64,000 nucleotides of DNA from Takakia lepidozioides (GCA_030704615.1 CM060734.1:1550001-1614000), one strand, 5' to 3'. Numbered from the stretch's first letter, positions 1 through 11,169 are shown. Notes: a model not told the origin generated them from the sequence alone. A program made the numbers and translations.

Positions 1-330
1 ATGCCTTTCGGTCTTACAAATGCTCCAGCAATTTTCCAACATATGATGAATGACAACTTTCGAGAATTTTTAGATGACTTTGTAGTCATCTATTTGGACG
101 ACATTTTGATATTTTCACATAATGAAGAAGAACATTGTAGGCCGTCATATACGCCTTGTCCTTGATAATTTAAGAGAAAGATGATTATATGCCAAGTTGG
201 AAAAATGTCTTTCCATCAATCTGAGGTCGAATTTCTGGGCTACATTATTTCCGACAAAGGTGTCTTTATGGATCAGAAGAAAATACAAACCATCATCGAG
301 TGGATTAAACCTCGCAGGAATCCTGACTGG
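1..330 (+). pseudogene. Ty3/gypsy reverse transcriptase fragment, frameshifted
   Basis: Translation from base 1 gives the [10 protein letters not shown] block and the catalytic YLDD box (bases 91-102) of a Ty3/gypsy reverse transcriptase. The frame is then lost near base 135, with a second break near 205. The later palm/thumb segment is still readable by switching frames (EVEFLGYIISDKG around 226-265). The 5' part of the element lies outside the window and homology stops near 330, where a minus-strand coding remnant begins. The frameshifts show a dead fragment. The family call is firm; the lineage within gypsy is not resolved. Confidence 0.9.
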
Positions 331-1011
331 CATACAGTGTATGCCCACCATGTCTGGAAGCTTATACTGTAAGACTTGTGTCAACCTCTTGCGGGCAAGA
401 TTAGTGTATGCCCGTAGCTCATCATCTGTATAGCTGAGTGGTGTGCCAATGACTTTGGAGAAGTATAGCCACTTCTTGGCTTCATGCCCCTTGGAAAAAA
501 TGTGGTCAAGACCCAAGTTCTCCTTGGTCAAGTTCTCCAGAGCAAAAGTAAACCAAGAACGAAGTTGGGGATCCTTCTGAAGCATGATCCTTACATCATA
601 CAGATATGTATGTGATAGAACTGAAGGTAACACCCAATGCTCTCCACTGGAATAAGTCTGAAATCTCATCTGTATCTTCTGCTGCTCAATGTGATAGCGT
701 GAAATAAAACAAGCAGTATATTACAATCCACAACCCATGACCAAACTAGGTACCTCCTTGGTCTCGGTGTAAGTGAATCCATGAACAATCTGGAAGGCAA
801 TTTATTCCTTTAGCATGGTTCTTACCTCAGACCGGTACCGCGCAAAATGGTGATCTTCAATGGGTCTGTCAGTTGGAAGAACTTTAGTCCGAGTTGCCAC
901 TAGCAACCAAATGCGCATAATCTGGTAATAGAGTGCCAAAGACTCTGGAGGACTGAATTCTTTCCAAGCCAAATCCATAACAATGGGAATTTGGTTGAAG
1001 GGTAGAATCAT
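330..1011 (-). pseudogene. Unrecognised minus-strand coding remnant
   Basis: Two open segments read on the minus strand, 669-330 and 1011-802, with protein-like composition (rich in aromatic and charged residues) but no motif I recognise. They may be successive exons or one frameshifted gene; the 130-bp gap between them has plausible but unproven splice sites. Together with the coiled-coil segment just upstream (1760-1215) they could form one gene, perhaps the extra ORF of a retroelement. No function is proposed. Confidence 0.35.
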
Positions 1012-1214
1012 AGCCCGATTGTATTCAAGTGCAACAGGAGTAAAGAAGCATCACCCCAAACCTCAGACAGTGATTGCTGCAGTGCCATGGTATCAACACT
1101 GTCGACCTAGCGTGGTTGCTGTGATGTTGTTGCCACAGTCCCTCCTGATGTTGGCAAGTCTTGCACTTCCTGTGCTGAAGATTGGAAAATCAAAGTCCTT
1201 GCGTGCAAATAAGT

Positions 1215-1760
1215 AGTTGTTCCTTAGGAACAAAGGCCTTTTTGTCAATGTTGGAGCTCAAGTCATCCACTTGAGTCTGCAGTCCTTCTACATCCTCCTG
1301 TAACTCAACTATCCGACTATAGACATTGTCTATAGTGGTTGTGGCAATGTTCTACACCCGTAACCTGAGATCATTCATCTCGTCTTGGGTGAGCTTTCTT
1401 AGTGCTTTCCCTTCCACTGGCCCTTGTGTTAACCACTCTTGCAAATGATGATTATCCACCAAGTCTTGTGTAACACTACGGAGATCCTGCTCCTCCTTGA
1501 GCCGGTATGCTTCCAACTGCTGTTGTAAACTCTCCATGCGCTTCGCATGAGGCTCAACCAGAGCTGCATAGGCAGCTGACAAATTATTGGCTTCTTTCCA
1601 GGCCATTTCACTCACAGAAAGTTCATTCTCCCGTACTGTGATTGTTTGCTGCAATTCAAAGATGTACTTGTCCTTCTGGGCATCGACCCGGTGGAACTGC
1701 TGAATGATATCCTCATTGCGACAGATATAGCCTTCATGTCAGCAATGAGTTTCCCCTGCT
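1215..1760 (-). pseudogene. Coiled-coil protein remnant
   Basis: The minus strand encodes a run rich in Glu, Gln, Leu and Lys with heptad-like spacing (for example ESLQQQLEAYRLKEEQDLR), interrupted by one in-frame TAG near 1350. It then continues in the same frame with another coiled-coil stretch (VELQEDVEGLQTQVDDLSS). It resembles the coiled-coil tails of retrotransposon accessory or gag-like proteins, but no defining domain is visible. It is probably the upstream part of the remnant at 330-1011. Confidence 0.4.
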
Positions 1761-2257
1761 CCTAAACTGATTGTCATGGCTATAACAGGAGCAATTTCTC
1801 TCCTTTACTCGCATTACCTGTTTTTTTGCTTCGTATCGCGAGTGGGATCAGATGGCTCAAGCTGCGTCGCTTCCACAAGTCTTAAAGGTTGTAGTGGTTG
1901 CACACATCTTTGTTTGCTTTCCATAGCATGCTTGACAGCGATAGCAAGCACGCACACCTGCTGATACTTGATGCATCCTCACTAACTGGCACCTTTGTGG
2001 TGGGTTCTTGGGACGGGCACAGGTAAGGGTGCTGCGATTTTCGTGATATGTTAAGGTACTCTATACAAAGATGAGGAAGGAAAGGATGCTGCCACATGTT
2101 GCAAGAAGCAAGGGTGACTCTAGCCCACCATGTGATGGCAGGCTCTGGATTGAAAGGTTTTTTAAGGGAAATAGAAACCTAGGCCTGGTTCTAGTGTTTT
2201 GCCTGCTCAATACTTCCGACTCCAACGTCCTCCACTTGGTTTTTATACACATACAGG
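1761..2257. other. No recognisable gene
   Basis: Short ORFs exist in several frames but none has a recognisable domain or splice structure. I see no repeat of note. Confidence 0.5.
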
Positions 2258-2710
2258 AAGTCGCCACCGACTACAAAAACAGGGGATTGGCGGAAAAATC
2301 GACTGTAGTCGATGCCGACTACATAGCCCAGATGGTATAATATGTGCGAAGTATAGTTTCAATGACCTGTTGTGGTGGTAGTCGGTAGCGACTATCCGCA
2401 CGGATAATGCCACCCATTGTTAAATTCCGTAGAAGTCGCTGCCGACTACAACATTAGCATACAAAATGAAAAAATGTTAAGTTTGCATGGTATCGTTTGG
2501 TCGTTGACGGCCCTTCATAACGCTTATGGAAAGCCGGATTTTCCGTGGTCCTTCAAAAGTGTATGCTCCATGAACACATAGTCGGGAACGACTACGGTAA
2601 TCTACATCACGACAATGACAGTGTGGCATGTGCATGTAGTCGGTAGCGACTATCCGTTGGAATCATGACACCCATTGAACAATTGGAATATAGTCGCTGC
2701 CGACTACATT
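2258..2710. repeat. Cluster of TAGTCGG/CCGACTA hairpin motifs
   Basis: About six to seven copies of a ~16-bp imperfect palindrome of the form TAGTCG-NNNN-CGACTA occur here, for example TAGTCGGTAGCGACTA and TAGTCGCTGCCGACTA. They are separated by unrelated 40-90 bp spacers. The same motif recurs at 17815-18165, inside an intron of the gene that MULE1 interrupts. The central four bases vary while the arms are kept, as in a dispersed inverted-repeat family or a binding site. Confidence 0.75.
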
Positions 2711-2957
2711 ATTTCGCATAGAACATGTTGTAATGCGAGGTTTTGGTGTGTCCAAAACCTGCGGTCTTGGACGCTTGATAAACGTCGTTTAAACGTCGGT
2801 AAACTTCGCTTCGCTCTTTCGTGTCCATACGATGAGTCCGAAACAGGAAATGGCTAATTGGTCAATGAATGTGTTCCGTGTGGCCATTACGCAATACAGT
2901 TCGGGACGATGAAATTGTATTGTGGGTTTTATTTTCTTTATTAGTAATAAAATATTG

Positions 2958-3080
2958 ACAACCAGCATGTAGCCCAGTGGTAATGGGCACATACCACGTT
3001 GGATGTGGTTGTGGGTTCAAACCACCATCTGGTGTGTCATGAAGGTGTCCACCTTCCTGTTATAAGAGGTAAAAAATAAA
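2958..3080 (+). repeat. tRNA-derived SINE
   Basis: A pol III split promoter is visible: an A box TAGCCCAGTGG at 2970-2980 and a B box GGTTCAAACC at 3014-3023, spaced as in a tRNA. The segment folds only loosely as a tRNA, lacks a good acceptor stem and is followed by an A-rich tail (3069-3087). This matches a tRNA-derived SINE rather than a working tRNA gene. Confidence 0.65.
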
Positions 3081-3492
3081 AAAGAGTTGGACTAAATTAA
3101 TTAATTAATTGAATATATATATAATAGTACTACTATGTAACATTTTCGGCCACAAGTATGTATGCACGAAATTCAAATTGAACTTGTTCCATATAATGTA
3201 CGAATGAAAAACTGTTGTGAATGTGGAAGTGGATGACGTTTTTGGGGATGCTAGCATCCATTCATTTTCGAAATCGAATTTTGGAGTGGAGATTTTGCCG
3301 CGTTCCATGGAGTACGCATCCAACATGGATATGGGCACGTAGGTGTAGTATTTTAGGCATCCGTTGAGGGCCACATAGAGTTGTTTTGTCATGCCTTTGT
3401 GTGTGCTCCACTGTACCCCCTGTTGTGAATTCGTTTTTCCACCTCCCGACCCTCCGCCTTCCTTTGCACTGTGGAGCTGCGGAAGTTTAGTC
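3081..3492. other. AT-rich intergenic stretch upstream of the interrupted gene
   Basis: TTAATTAATTAA and TATATATA runs occur near 3095-3130, then a mixed sequence leads to the ATG at 3493. It could contain the promoter or 5' exon of the next gene, but nothing decisive is visible. Confidence 0.4.
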
Positions 3493-4222
3493 ATGGAGCA
3501 CATTGGGGATGACGACGACGAGTTCACCCTGTCCACGCAAAATCGTAGGGTCCTGCGCACTCGCACGGTCGTCTCCCAGCAGAGTACTGAGGGCGGTCCG
3601 GGTAAACCACCAAAGAAGACCGGGAAGCTCCGGAAGAAAGGAATGACCTCGCAGGAAGGAGGCATGGTGTCCACAGCCACCACCTTCTCGGGGGAACGCA
3701 TTCCTCAATCGCCCCCTACAGCAGCAACCAGCGCCTTGCCTGGTCCAGCCACAAGCGCACAGGGAGGTGGGACCTCCAATCCGGCGAGTGCCTTCAACGT
3801 TCAAGCAGACATAGTGTTGACTGCTGACATGCGCAAGCAAGCGCTTTTGTCCTTGACAACAAGCGCGATGAACCACACTATGAGCTCCATTGCGCACTTG
3901 CTGAAGAATGGGGCTCCTCCACGAATCTCGTTGTGTAGGATGAAGCCATTTCCGGCTGTTCGAATGGCAGAGCAACCGGGCACCAACAAGCTCAAGTTAT
4001 TCTTCGAAGCAGATAGGTACAACGACGCCTTGGCCTCGCTGCTGCTTTCTACAAACAACAACAATGGAGAGTCGCAAGAAATCGAAGCCGCAGATCGGGA
4101 AAAATGGTCGGCACAATGGCAAGTAGCGGACGCCGTATTTGAGAATGACATCAAGAACACAGAGTGGGAGTTCCTATCGAACAAATGGCTCCACATATAT
4201 GACGACAATCATAGGTGGTACG
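3493..4222 (+). pseudogene. Gene A paralogue, 5' part, interrupted by MULE1
   Basis: From the ATG at 3493 an open frame encodes an acidic start (GDDDDEF), a basic low-complexity linker and a conserved block ending IYDDNHRWY at the MULE1 junction. Gene A inside MULE1 has the matching blocks in the same order (KLKFSF, then WDDNHRLLAWMEHI). The frame resumes at 17498 with RWYAWMEV once the element and one copy of the 9-bp duplication (4214-4222) are removed. The ORF runs on into MULE1 as HERHEHERKKKK, which is only terminal-repeat sequence. The biochemical role of this N-terminal region is unknown. The gene is inactivated by the insertion. Confidence 0.85.
4214..4222. repeat. Target-site duplication of MULE1 (left copy)
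   Basis: GGTGGTACG directly abuts the left end of MULE1 and is repeated exactly at 17498-17506. Nine base pairs is the usual duplication length for Mutator-like elements. Confidence 0.93.
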
Positions 4223-4290
4223 GGGGGCTGCTATTTCATGAGCGGCATGAGCATGAGCGGAAAAAAAAAAAGCATGAGCAGACCATTGTG
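4223..4290 (+). repeat. MULE1 left terminal inverted repeat
   Basis: The end begins GGGGGCTGCTATTTCATGAG and continues with iterated ATGAGC/GGC hexamers and an A-run. The reverse complement of MULE2's right end (53416 leftward) matches it closely through the downstream TCCACGGAAATAGGGTTAG. Iterated ATGAGC units are candidate transposase-binding sites. Confidence 0.85.
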
Positions 4291-4443
4291 AGTCCACGGA
4301 AATAGGGTTAGGAGGCACGGAAATAGGGTCATGTGAAGTTGGAATGTGGCACCAGTGGACTTGAAATGCAACATTTTATTGCAAATTTTGTGGCAAGCCA
4401 CGTCTATACAAATGTGTTCTAACTGTCATAGCCGGAATGGGCA

Positions 4444-7400
4444 CTACTCTCCTACACCCTCCGAGGAACTTGCCCCACCTTCTTCCTCATCCCCCTCATC
4501 CCCCTCATCCTCCGAGCTCTGTGATGCATCAGTTCCACTATGCCTCTCAAAAATCCCGTCCTCTCCTTGGGGGACTGTCCACCTCACCTCCTGGGAATCT
4601 TCTGCGTCTTCTCCCCCACTTTCCTCAGCAGAATCCAACACAAATTTACGAGCCCGACGGGCTCTAATAGCTGCTGCCTCCTCCCTCATCTTCATTTTCT
4701 TGAGGCTTGCCTCGTCTAAAATCTGCTGTACACGACTACGTTCGGAACACCTCCTAATGGACACCGAAGCAAGCCGGGCAGCATAAGTAGGAAGGATGTA
4801 CTCCCTTTCTGGACTAGGCATGAAATCCCCCCTGGCAAAAAAAGGCACGTTCCTCCTACCCATGAACTCCGGTGTAGATGTCCCTCCGGTAGTACTTGGC
4901 ATCCTACAGTAAGAACAAATCCACTTGAAGAATGTCAATACCAGCACAACCAGAAAGGGTTTTCAATGAAATAAGAGAGCGGAGGGAGGTGCCTCACAAA
5001 ATCTGGAGGCAACTTACAATGCCACCACTCACTCGTAAACCGGGGGCTCCTCGGCCTCGATCCCAACTTCCTCCCCCTGCTCCTTCTCGGATTTTTCCTC
5101 ATCCTCCGAGGATGCCTCTTCCTCTTTCGGCAGACGTTCAGCCGCTGCAAGTTCCGAGTTGTGGAGGGCAGTATCTGGCTCGAAGGAAAAACACATGCCT
5201 GTCGGACAACGTCCCTGCCCACATTGAAGCACCTGAGGAACAAAGCGGGCGGTTAATAGCTTGCGGCATGCAATTGCAATGGGGCCAGGGGACAAACTGA
5301 GCACGTGAAGGCTTACCCGTGCCGCATGTGAGGTCCAGAATCCGCCCTTGGACATCCGAGCACGTCTCCATGAGGGTTTGGATGAAAGCAGGGCTCCGGG
5401 TCCGGCTGTACCGCCACGGTTTGCCTGTCTTTGTGTCCTTCGGCATACTAGAGTGGGGCACATAGTTGTAGAGGACATCGTAGGTTACAGGGTCCACAGC
5501 GGCATCAACAAGACGACCGTCGTTGCGGAATTTGAACGTAGACCCTCTCTTCACAAAGCAATATGCCTCAAACACCAATGTCTGCACATCCAACAAAGAA
5601 GGGATCAATTCCAGGGTCTACTTAACATACACCACAATATGAAGTGAATGCAATAGATTGATAACTTACACTTTGGCCCTCTGTTCGCAACCCCTGCGTA
5701 CTGATGCAGAACCATTTTCTGAGGAGGACCGGGGTGACACTTTTCGGTGTCCACCTTGCCACCGCATTCTCTGTGGTCTTCCCTCTCGTGGCAAGGACAA
5801 CCACACATCCACCGTCATCCAGAAGCATCCCCGCCAGCCCAAACCCGGCTTTCCAGTAGTCCTTAGTAAACCTGTTCCAGGTGGGCACACCATCCAGGCC
5901 CTCCAGCAGCTCCCCATCTGGAATGTCGAGGAGAATCATGTCGCAAGCTCTCTCCACCTCAACCCCCCCCCCCGAGTGCTCTTGCAATTCGTGCTCACAG
6001 CCGTGAAGAATTCCATCATGGCTTCAAAACCAGGGGTGTCTTTAGGCTCTGTACCGGCAGCCCTCTTCTTGGCTTTCCCCTTCTGCTCCGCCAGAGACTT
6101 GTTGTGTGCCACCTTCTTCGCCCTGGCAGCGAGAGCGTCAAGGAAGCTCTCATTGATGCATTGGATGATGGTTGGAGGTTCTAGCTTTGGCCTGTGCGTA
6201 AACGTCACCGCCGAATACCGCCGTGTAGGCTCGCCCTCAAATGCCAACTTCTTGGCAGAGCCAGTCCCACTCCGAACTGACTTGGGAACCCGGACGACCG
6301 GTGACTGGGTAGGAGCAACAGCAGTCGCAGGACCTTGAACAAAATCGGCGTCGGAGTCACTCTCTTGGGTCCCCTCCTGCGCCTCCTCCGATGCCCCGAT
6401 GGTTTTCTTCTTTTTGGGTGTTACTGCAGTCACCTGTTTCCTTGTCCTTTTCCTTTGACCTTTACTCTTCTCATGCAATTTCTCCTGAATTCCTGCCTGA
6501 GCAAGCTCTGCCGCTTTCCTGGAGTTCGCAAGCGCTTTTGCCTCTTTTGCACCCAACGGAGGCAGCGGAGCCGGTTTCGTCGGAATTCAGCATCCAGCTT
6601 CAATTGAAACTCGGATGGGTCGAGCGAGCCGGGCGGAAGGTCCACATACCAAGGGCAATCACGCAAATGTTCCAGATGCCACTCCTTCACAATATCGTCA
6701 GTGTACATGGAGTCAGCCCCAGGGTTCCTCCATGCCAGGAAGAATGGTGGCTCGAAAGACAGATGACCTTTCTCCAAAAGGGAGAACTTACAGTACCTGC
6801 ATTCATGAAAAACACAATGAGGTCCGAAAATGGCTAAGTCCCTGAACGGCAATAGGGCCTACAACTGGAATATGGCGCCGAATTTCCACTTCAGGGCCAC
6901 CCAGTCTAGGGACTTAGCCCGAAAATGGCTAAGTCCCTGAACGGCAATACGGCCTGGAACTGGAAAATGGCGCCGAATTTCCAGTTCAGAGCCAGCCAGT
7001 CTAGGGACTTAGCCCGAAAATGGCTAAGTCCCTGGACGGCAATAGGGCCTAGAACTGGAAAACGGCGCCGAATTTCCAGTTCCGGGCCAGCCACCCTAGG
7101 GACTTAGCCCGAAAATGGCTAAGTCCCTGGACGGCAATAGGGCCTAGAACTGGAAAACGGCGCCGAATTTCCAGTTCCTGGCCAGCCACCGTAGGGACTT
7201 AGACCGAAAATGGCTAAGTCCCTGGACGGCAATAGGGCCTGGAACTGGAATATGGCGCCGAATTTCCACTTCAGGGCCAGCCAATCTAGGGACTTAGCCC
7301 GAAAATGGCTAAGTCCCTGAACGGCAATACGGCCTGGAACTGGAAAAGGGCGCCGAATTTCCAGTTCAGGGCCAGCCAGTCTAGGACTTAGCCCAAAAAT

Positions 7401-10400
7401 GGCCAAGTCCCTGGACGGCAATAGGGCCTAGAACTGGAAAACGGCGCCGAATTTCCAGTTGCGGGCCAGCCACACTAGGGACTTAGGCCGAAAATGGCTA
7501 AGTCCTGAACGGCAATAGGGCCTAAAACTGGAATATGGCGCCGAATTTCCACTTCAGGGCCAGCCAGTCTAGGGACTTAGGCCGAAAATGGCTAAGTCCC
7601 TGAACGGCAATAGGGCCTGGAACTGGAAATGGCGCCGAATTTCCAGTTCCGGGCCAGCCAGTCTAGGGACTTAGCCATTTTCGGAGCCCTGACTGGAAAT
7701 TCGGCGCCATTTTCCCTAACACCACTTGAGGCTCTAACATCCTGAAATGCCAGGACTTGAAAGAAAGGCAGCGTGTATGTACCTGTACAGAAGGCGCATT
7801 GCTGCTTTGTCCGCGTTCGGCTGGTCGGTGAACTCGTGGCTCCGGCGAGCATCTGCTATCTCCCGAAAGAATAGGTTGGTTTTGTAGAGCAGAAAGTACC
7901 TCGTCACATAGTCACGTAGGCTCTCTGCTGCAAGAGATATCTCCATCTTGAACTGATGTGCTTGTGTGTCCAGCTGCTCTTGCGCATTCGTCGTCACCTG
8001 TGGAGATTGTCCATCAGATCGCTTTCCTCAAAAAATACAATGAATCCACCCCCTACTAGAGTAGAAGCCCCAAACGAAGCGTGGGGAAGTACCTGAAACC
8101 ACCATGTCATGCGGTTCATCCACATGTCGAATGTGGGGTCAGAGAGTTTGTCCGGTTTGGGGAAGCTCCACATGTCCCTGGTACTTTGGGAACCATTCCA
8201 GATTTGGAGCCACCGGGTCTGTCCAACCACCCAGCATATTCGTAAGCGCCAACACCACAAAAAGGAGTTGTTGCCACCACAATTTTGTTAAGAATGTATC
8301 ACCTTTTCTGTTGCATCCACACAGGATGTGGCTAGACGATGGAGCTTCTCCAATGTCATCGTGGGCTTCAGAGCGCGAGAGTAGTGCTTCCCCACCTCCA
8401 CCAGAAAGTCGGCACCAAGGGCGGGATCAGCTATGGCCACGTACTTTACCATCCACACTTGTACTTTATGCGGGCCCTCACCTCCGCAGCTTGACATACG
8501 ATTCGAGTTCCGGGAGGGTTGGATTCTTCTCCTCTGACTCCATGTAGAACCTCCGCGCATGTGCCAAATCTTGCTTATTTTCGTCTGTCAAGAATGCGCA
8601 CATAAGATTAGAGATCCTGCTCAACACAATTTCTTCTATTGGGGGAGGAGAGACAGATTAGCTCAACAAAACTGTCAGGAGCTTTACCCGAAATATGTAG
8701 TCCACCATGGCGTCGACGCTCAGCCTATACCAGGTTCTGTCTGCCTTTGCCTCCGACTTGTGCAGGAGGTCGGCACTGAGGGAATTGGCAAACTCTTGCA
8801 CCCCCTGCTTCCCGACATCCTTCACTCGGAAGAGCATATGGGACAAGTTGGTGGCAATGAAGGCATTCTCAGTCACCCTGCAGTGCCACATTTCCATTAA
8901 ACAATACTGAAATGGGAATTTTCATCATATATGAGGAATCGCAATGAAATGACTTCCAAATTCAAAGTCCAAAAGCGAGAGGGGTTGTAGCTTACGAGTT
9001 GATGTCGGCCATTGCAGCTTTGAGAAGACTGCGATCTTTGGGCCCTGCAACCTTCAGCACAACACAATCGACGGCGAAATGCCAATCGAGATCGTTGGGG
9101 TGGGCTTGGGCAATGTGCTCCATCCATGCCAGGAGGCGATGATTGTCGTCCCACACGTAGAACATCTTACCGGACATGTGCTGGAAAAGAGGATCACTAG
9201 CAATCGATCTCTCGAACTCCTCATTTCGCGTTTGCCAATGGGGACCCCATTTGTCCACCTCATCGGAAGTGTGGGCACGGGAAGCTCCGTGGTCGTTCTC
9301 AATGGAAACGTAAAAAGGCGGCAGACCCCATTCGATATCCATCCCGGAAAGAGAATTTCAGCTTGTCGATATCGCCTGGGAGGGCAGGTCTCACCACCTG
9401 CAATGACACCAAGCGGCAAAGGGGAATTCGAAGCTTGGCCGGGTACACCATGCCCCCCAGCACCCTGCCAATGTTGCTGTGGGTTGCCTCCAACATCTTG
9501 GCAGCGGCCAACTTCATATCCGCCTCAGACATGACGTCTGCTGCAGAGGGGTTTTCCAGTAGCCCACTAGGACCGCCAAATCCAGCCTGTATGCTCCGGG
9601 TTTGGGGCCTGGGGATGTCCGGGAGGATGTCATCCTGGTCAGAAACCTCCATGTCGTCCTCCTCAACAGGGTCAGCCACCTGCGAAACCACCTCCAGCAC
9701 TCTCGTCGTCTCTACTGCCCTCTCCTTGGCTTCACCTCGAACTTGCACAATCCGTGCTCTTTCAGGTGTTCTTTCCTCTCCTCCACTCTCCACCGTATGG
9801 GTAATTGCGGGGGCTGCTCTTGCCCGCGATGGTCTAACCGGTGTGCTACTGCCTCTCTGTGGTGTCTTGTAGGGATCCACCGTCTCTGTGGGTCCCTCGC
9901 TTACATTGGCATCTGTCATTTGGGCACCCCTGGCCTCTTCAGCTGCCTTTTGTCTTTCCTCCTGGCTAGCATTCTGTCTCGTCTGTTCTTTTGCCCTCTC
10001 TTTTGCCCTCTCACGGGCTTTCTGTTTCTTACTAGGGCTAGCAGCAGGGGAGCCCTCCAGGACGACCACCTTTGATTGAGGCGAACTGACACCCTCGCGC
10101 GCACTGCTCACTCCCCCCTCCGCAGCCCGTGACTGCTCTCTCGCCGGGGATTGCATGTGCTTAGCTTTCTTCTTTTTCTTTGCGTGGGCGGGCCCTACTG
10201 CATGTGCATGAACAACCTCCATTGCCGGATCTGCTGTCCTCATGTCCTCACGCCCTTCACCTACCATGCCGCCTGCACCAACCTCCCCAATGCCTACTCT
10301 GTCGTAATCTCGTTGCAAGTCCTCCCGTCCACCAACAAAAGGTTTAAGTTTGCCCTCTCGCCCCAAGTTGGGCGATTCAAACATGCGATGAGTTGGAGCT

Positions 10401-10875
10401 GTCGATGATACCACCAGCGTGCCGGGCTCGTCGTCACTCTGTCATTGACAAAAATCGTGAAAACCAACATCGGTGCAAAAAGCAGCATCGCAACGAGCAG
10501 CGCAACCACCATAGCAACAATCATGTAGCAAAAATGAAAACATAACAAGTTTAGGAAGTATGGAGAGCCATGCAACAACAATGAAAACAAATGCAACCAT
10601 TGCCTAAGAATGACATGCACAAGCAGCCTTCTCCAGAGCTGCCGGATTTGCACACGCATTGCAAACAATCTAAGGTTCACTCAACTATCTAAAGTTCACT
10701 CATACAGCAAAGCCAGGATGAAGATGCAAAAACAAAGCGAGGTAACAAAGCGAAAGCAAAAAATAAATCGAACAAACCGAAAGCAGAAGTGGCTTGCCTG
10801 AGAGTACTCGGCTTCAGTTGGCGCAGGTTGTGAGCAAGACACTGGAATCTCCTGCTGGAGCTTCAGTTTGGCCAT
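4444..10875 (-). CDS. Gene A: ten-exon protein with C-terminal DNA methyltransferase-like module
   Basis: Exons inferred from GT-AG sites and homology to genes B and C: about 10875-10796, 10438-8996, 8906-8688, 8584-8303, 8218-8093, 7997-7783, 6796-5670, 5581-5317, 5232-5033 and 4903-4444. The N-terminal half has an acidic/basic disordered region, then the DDNHR block shared with the interrupted paralogue (near 9130), then WLQIWNG and ADPALG blocks shared with gene C. The C-terminal half holds a permuted beta-class methyltransferase signature (DIPDG, then DLTCGTG, then a CGQG...FEPDTAL block) and an acidic tail ending in a KRARR-like region. Frame breaks occur near 9310, 6570 and 5970 (in an 11-C run), and one base short at 5317. 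So this copy is either decayed or affected by homopolymer error. The exact exon 1 end is uncertain. The gene lies wholly inside MULE1, divergent from the transposase. Confidence 0.75.
5033..5990 (-). other. Permuted DNA methyltransferase-like module of gene A
   Basis: Read 5' to 3' on the minus strand the order is: CDMILLDIPDG (motif IV position, 5913-5927), a Trp/Tyr-rich helix, a hydrophobic strand (GGCVVVLA, motif V/VI-like), an exon with RSPAFIQTLMETC leading to DLTCGTG (motif I, SAM-binding loop, 5318-5336), then GMCFSFEPDTAL (motif X/II acidic strand). IV before I is the circular permutation of beta-class N4-cytosine or N6-adenine DNA methyltransferases. The normal motif IV is DPPY, SPPY or NPPY; here it is DIPDG, without the aromatic residue. 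That leaves catalysis doubtful. The fold assignment is an inference from motif order. Confidence 0.55.
6829..7716. repeat. ~97-bp tandem array filling intron 6 of gene A
   Basis: About nine copies of a ~95-97 bp unit occur, each containing GGCGCCGAATTTCCA and the hairpin AGGGACTTAGCC-CGAAAAT-GGCTAAGTCCCT, with a final inverted half unit near 7690. The array fills almost the whole intron between the donor at 7782 and the acceptor at 6797. The same words (GGCGCCGAATTTC, GGCTAAGTCCC) recur in the right subterminal block of the element. Confidence 0.9.
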
Positions 10876-11169
10876 GCGAGAGATTGGCCGTCGTCCGTAG
10901 TACAGAGCTTTCAACTTCCGCCGCGGTCTGGATGTGAGGTCTCTCTCAGGAGAGCCACGCCCTTCAGGCGGCATAAGTCCCAGCCAAAAAGATCTCTTTT
11001 TTTGGGGTACATGCCTGGAATACCATGTTAAGCCAAGTTTAGCATGAGATTTAGGGTACGTGTCCAGGAAGCCATGCGTCGCCAGCCCGAATAATAACCG
11101 ACGGCCGTCGACATTTATTGCCCAACTGCGCAATTAAATGTCGGATGAAGCCCTCCATGTCGGATGAAA
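10876..11169. other. Upstream region of gene A inside MULE1
   Basis: An open minus-strand frame extends upstream of the chosen gene A start, so an earlier start is possible. No clear TATA box is visible. This is one side of the divergent intergenic region shared with the transposase. Confidence 0.4.

Noticed and set aside
2963-3045. Functional tRNA gene
   Set aside because: A and B boxes are present but the acceptor and anticodon stems do not pair well and an A-rich tail follows, so a SINE is the better call.
4223-4305. Native C-terminus HERHEHERKKKK of the interrupted gene
   Set aside because: These codons are MULE1 terminal repeat; the true continuation lies beyond the element at 17498.
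5318-5336. Calling gene A an active DNA methyltransferase
   Set aside because: Motif order fits, but the catalytic DPPY-type motif is replaced by DIPDG and the copy has several frame breaks, so only methyltransferase-like is supported.
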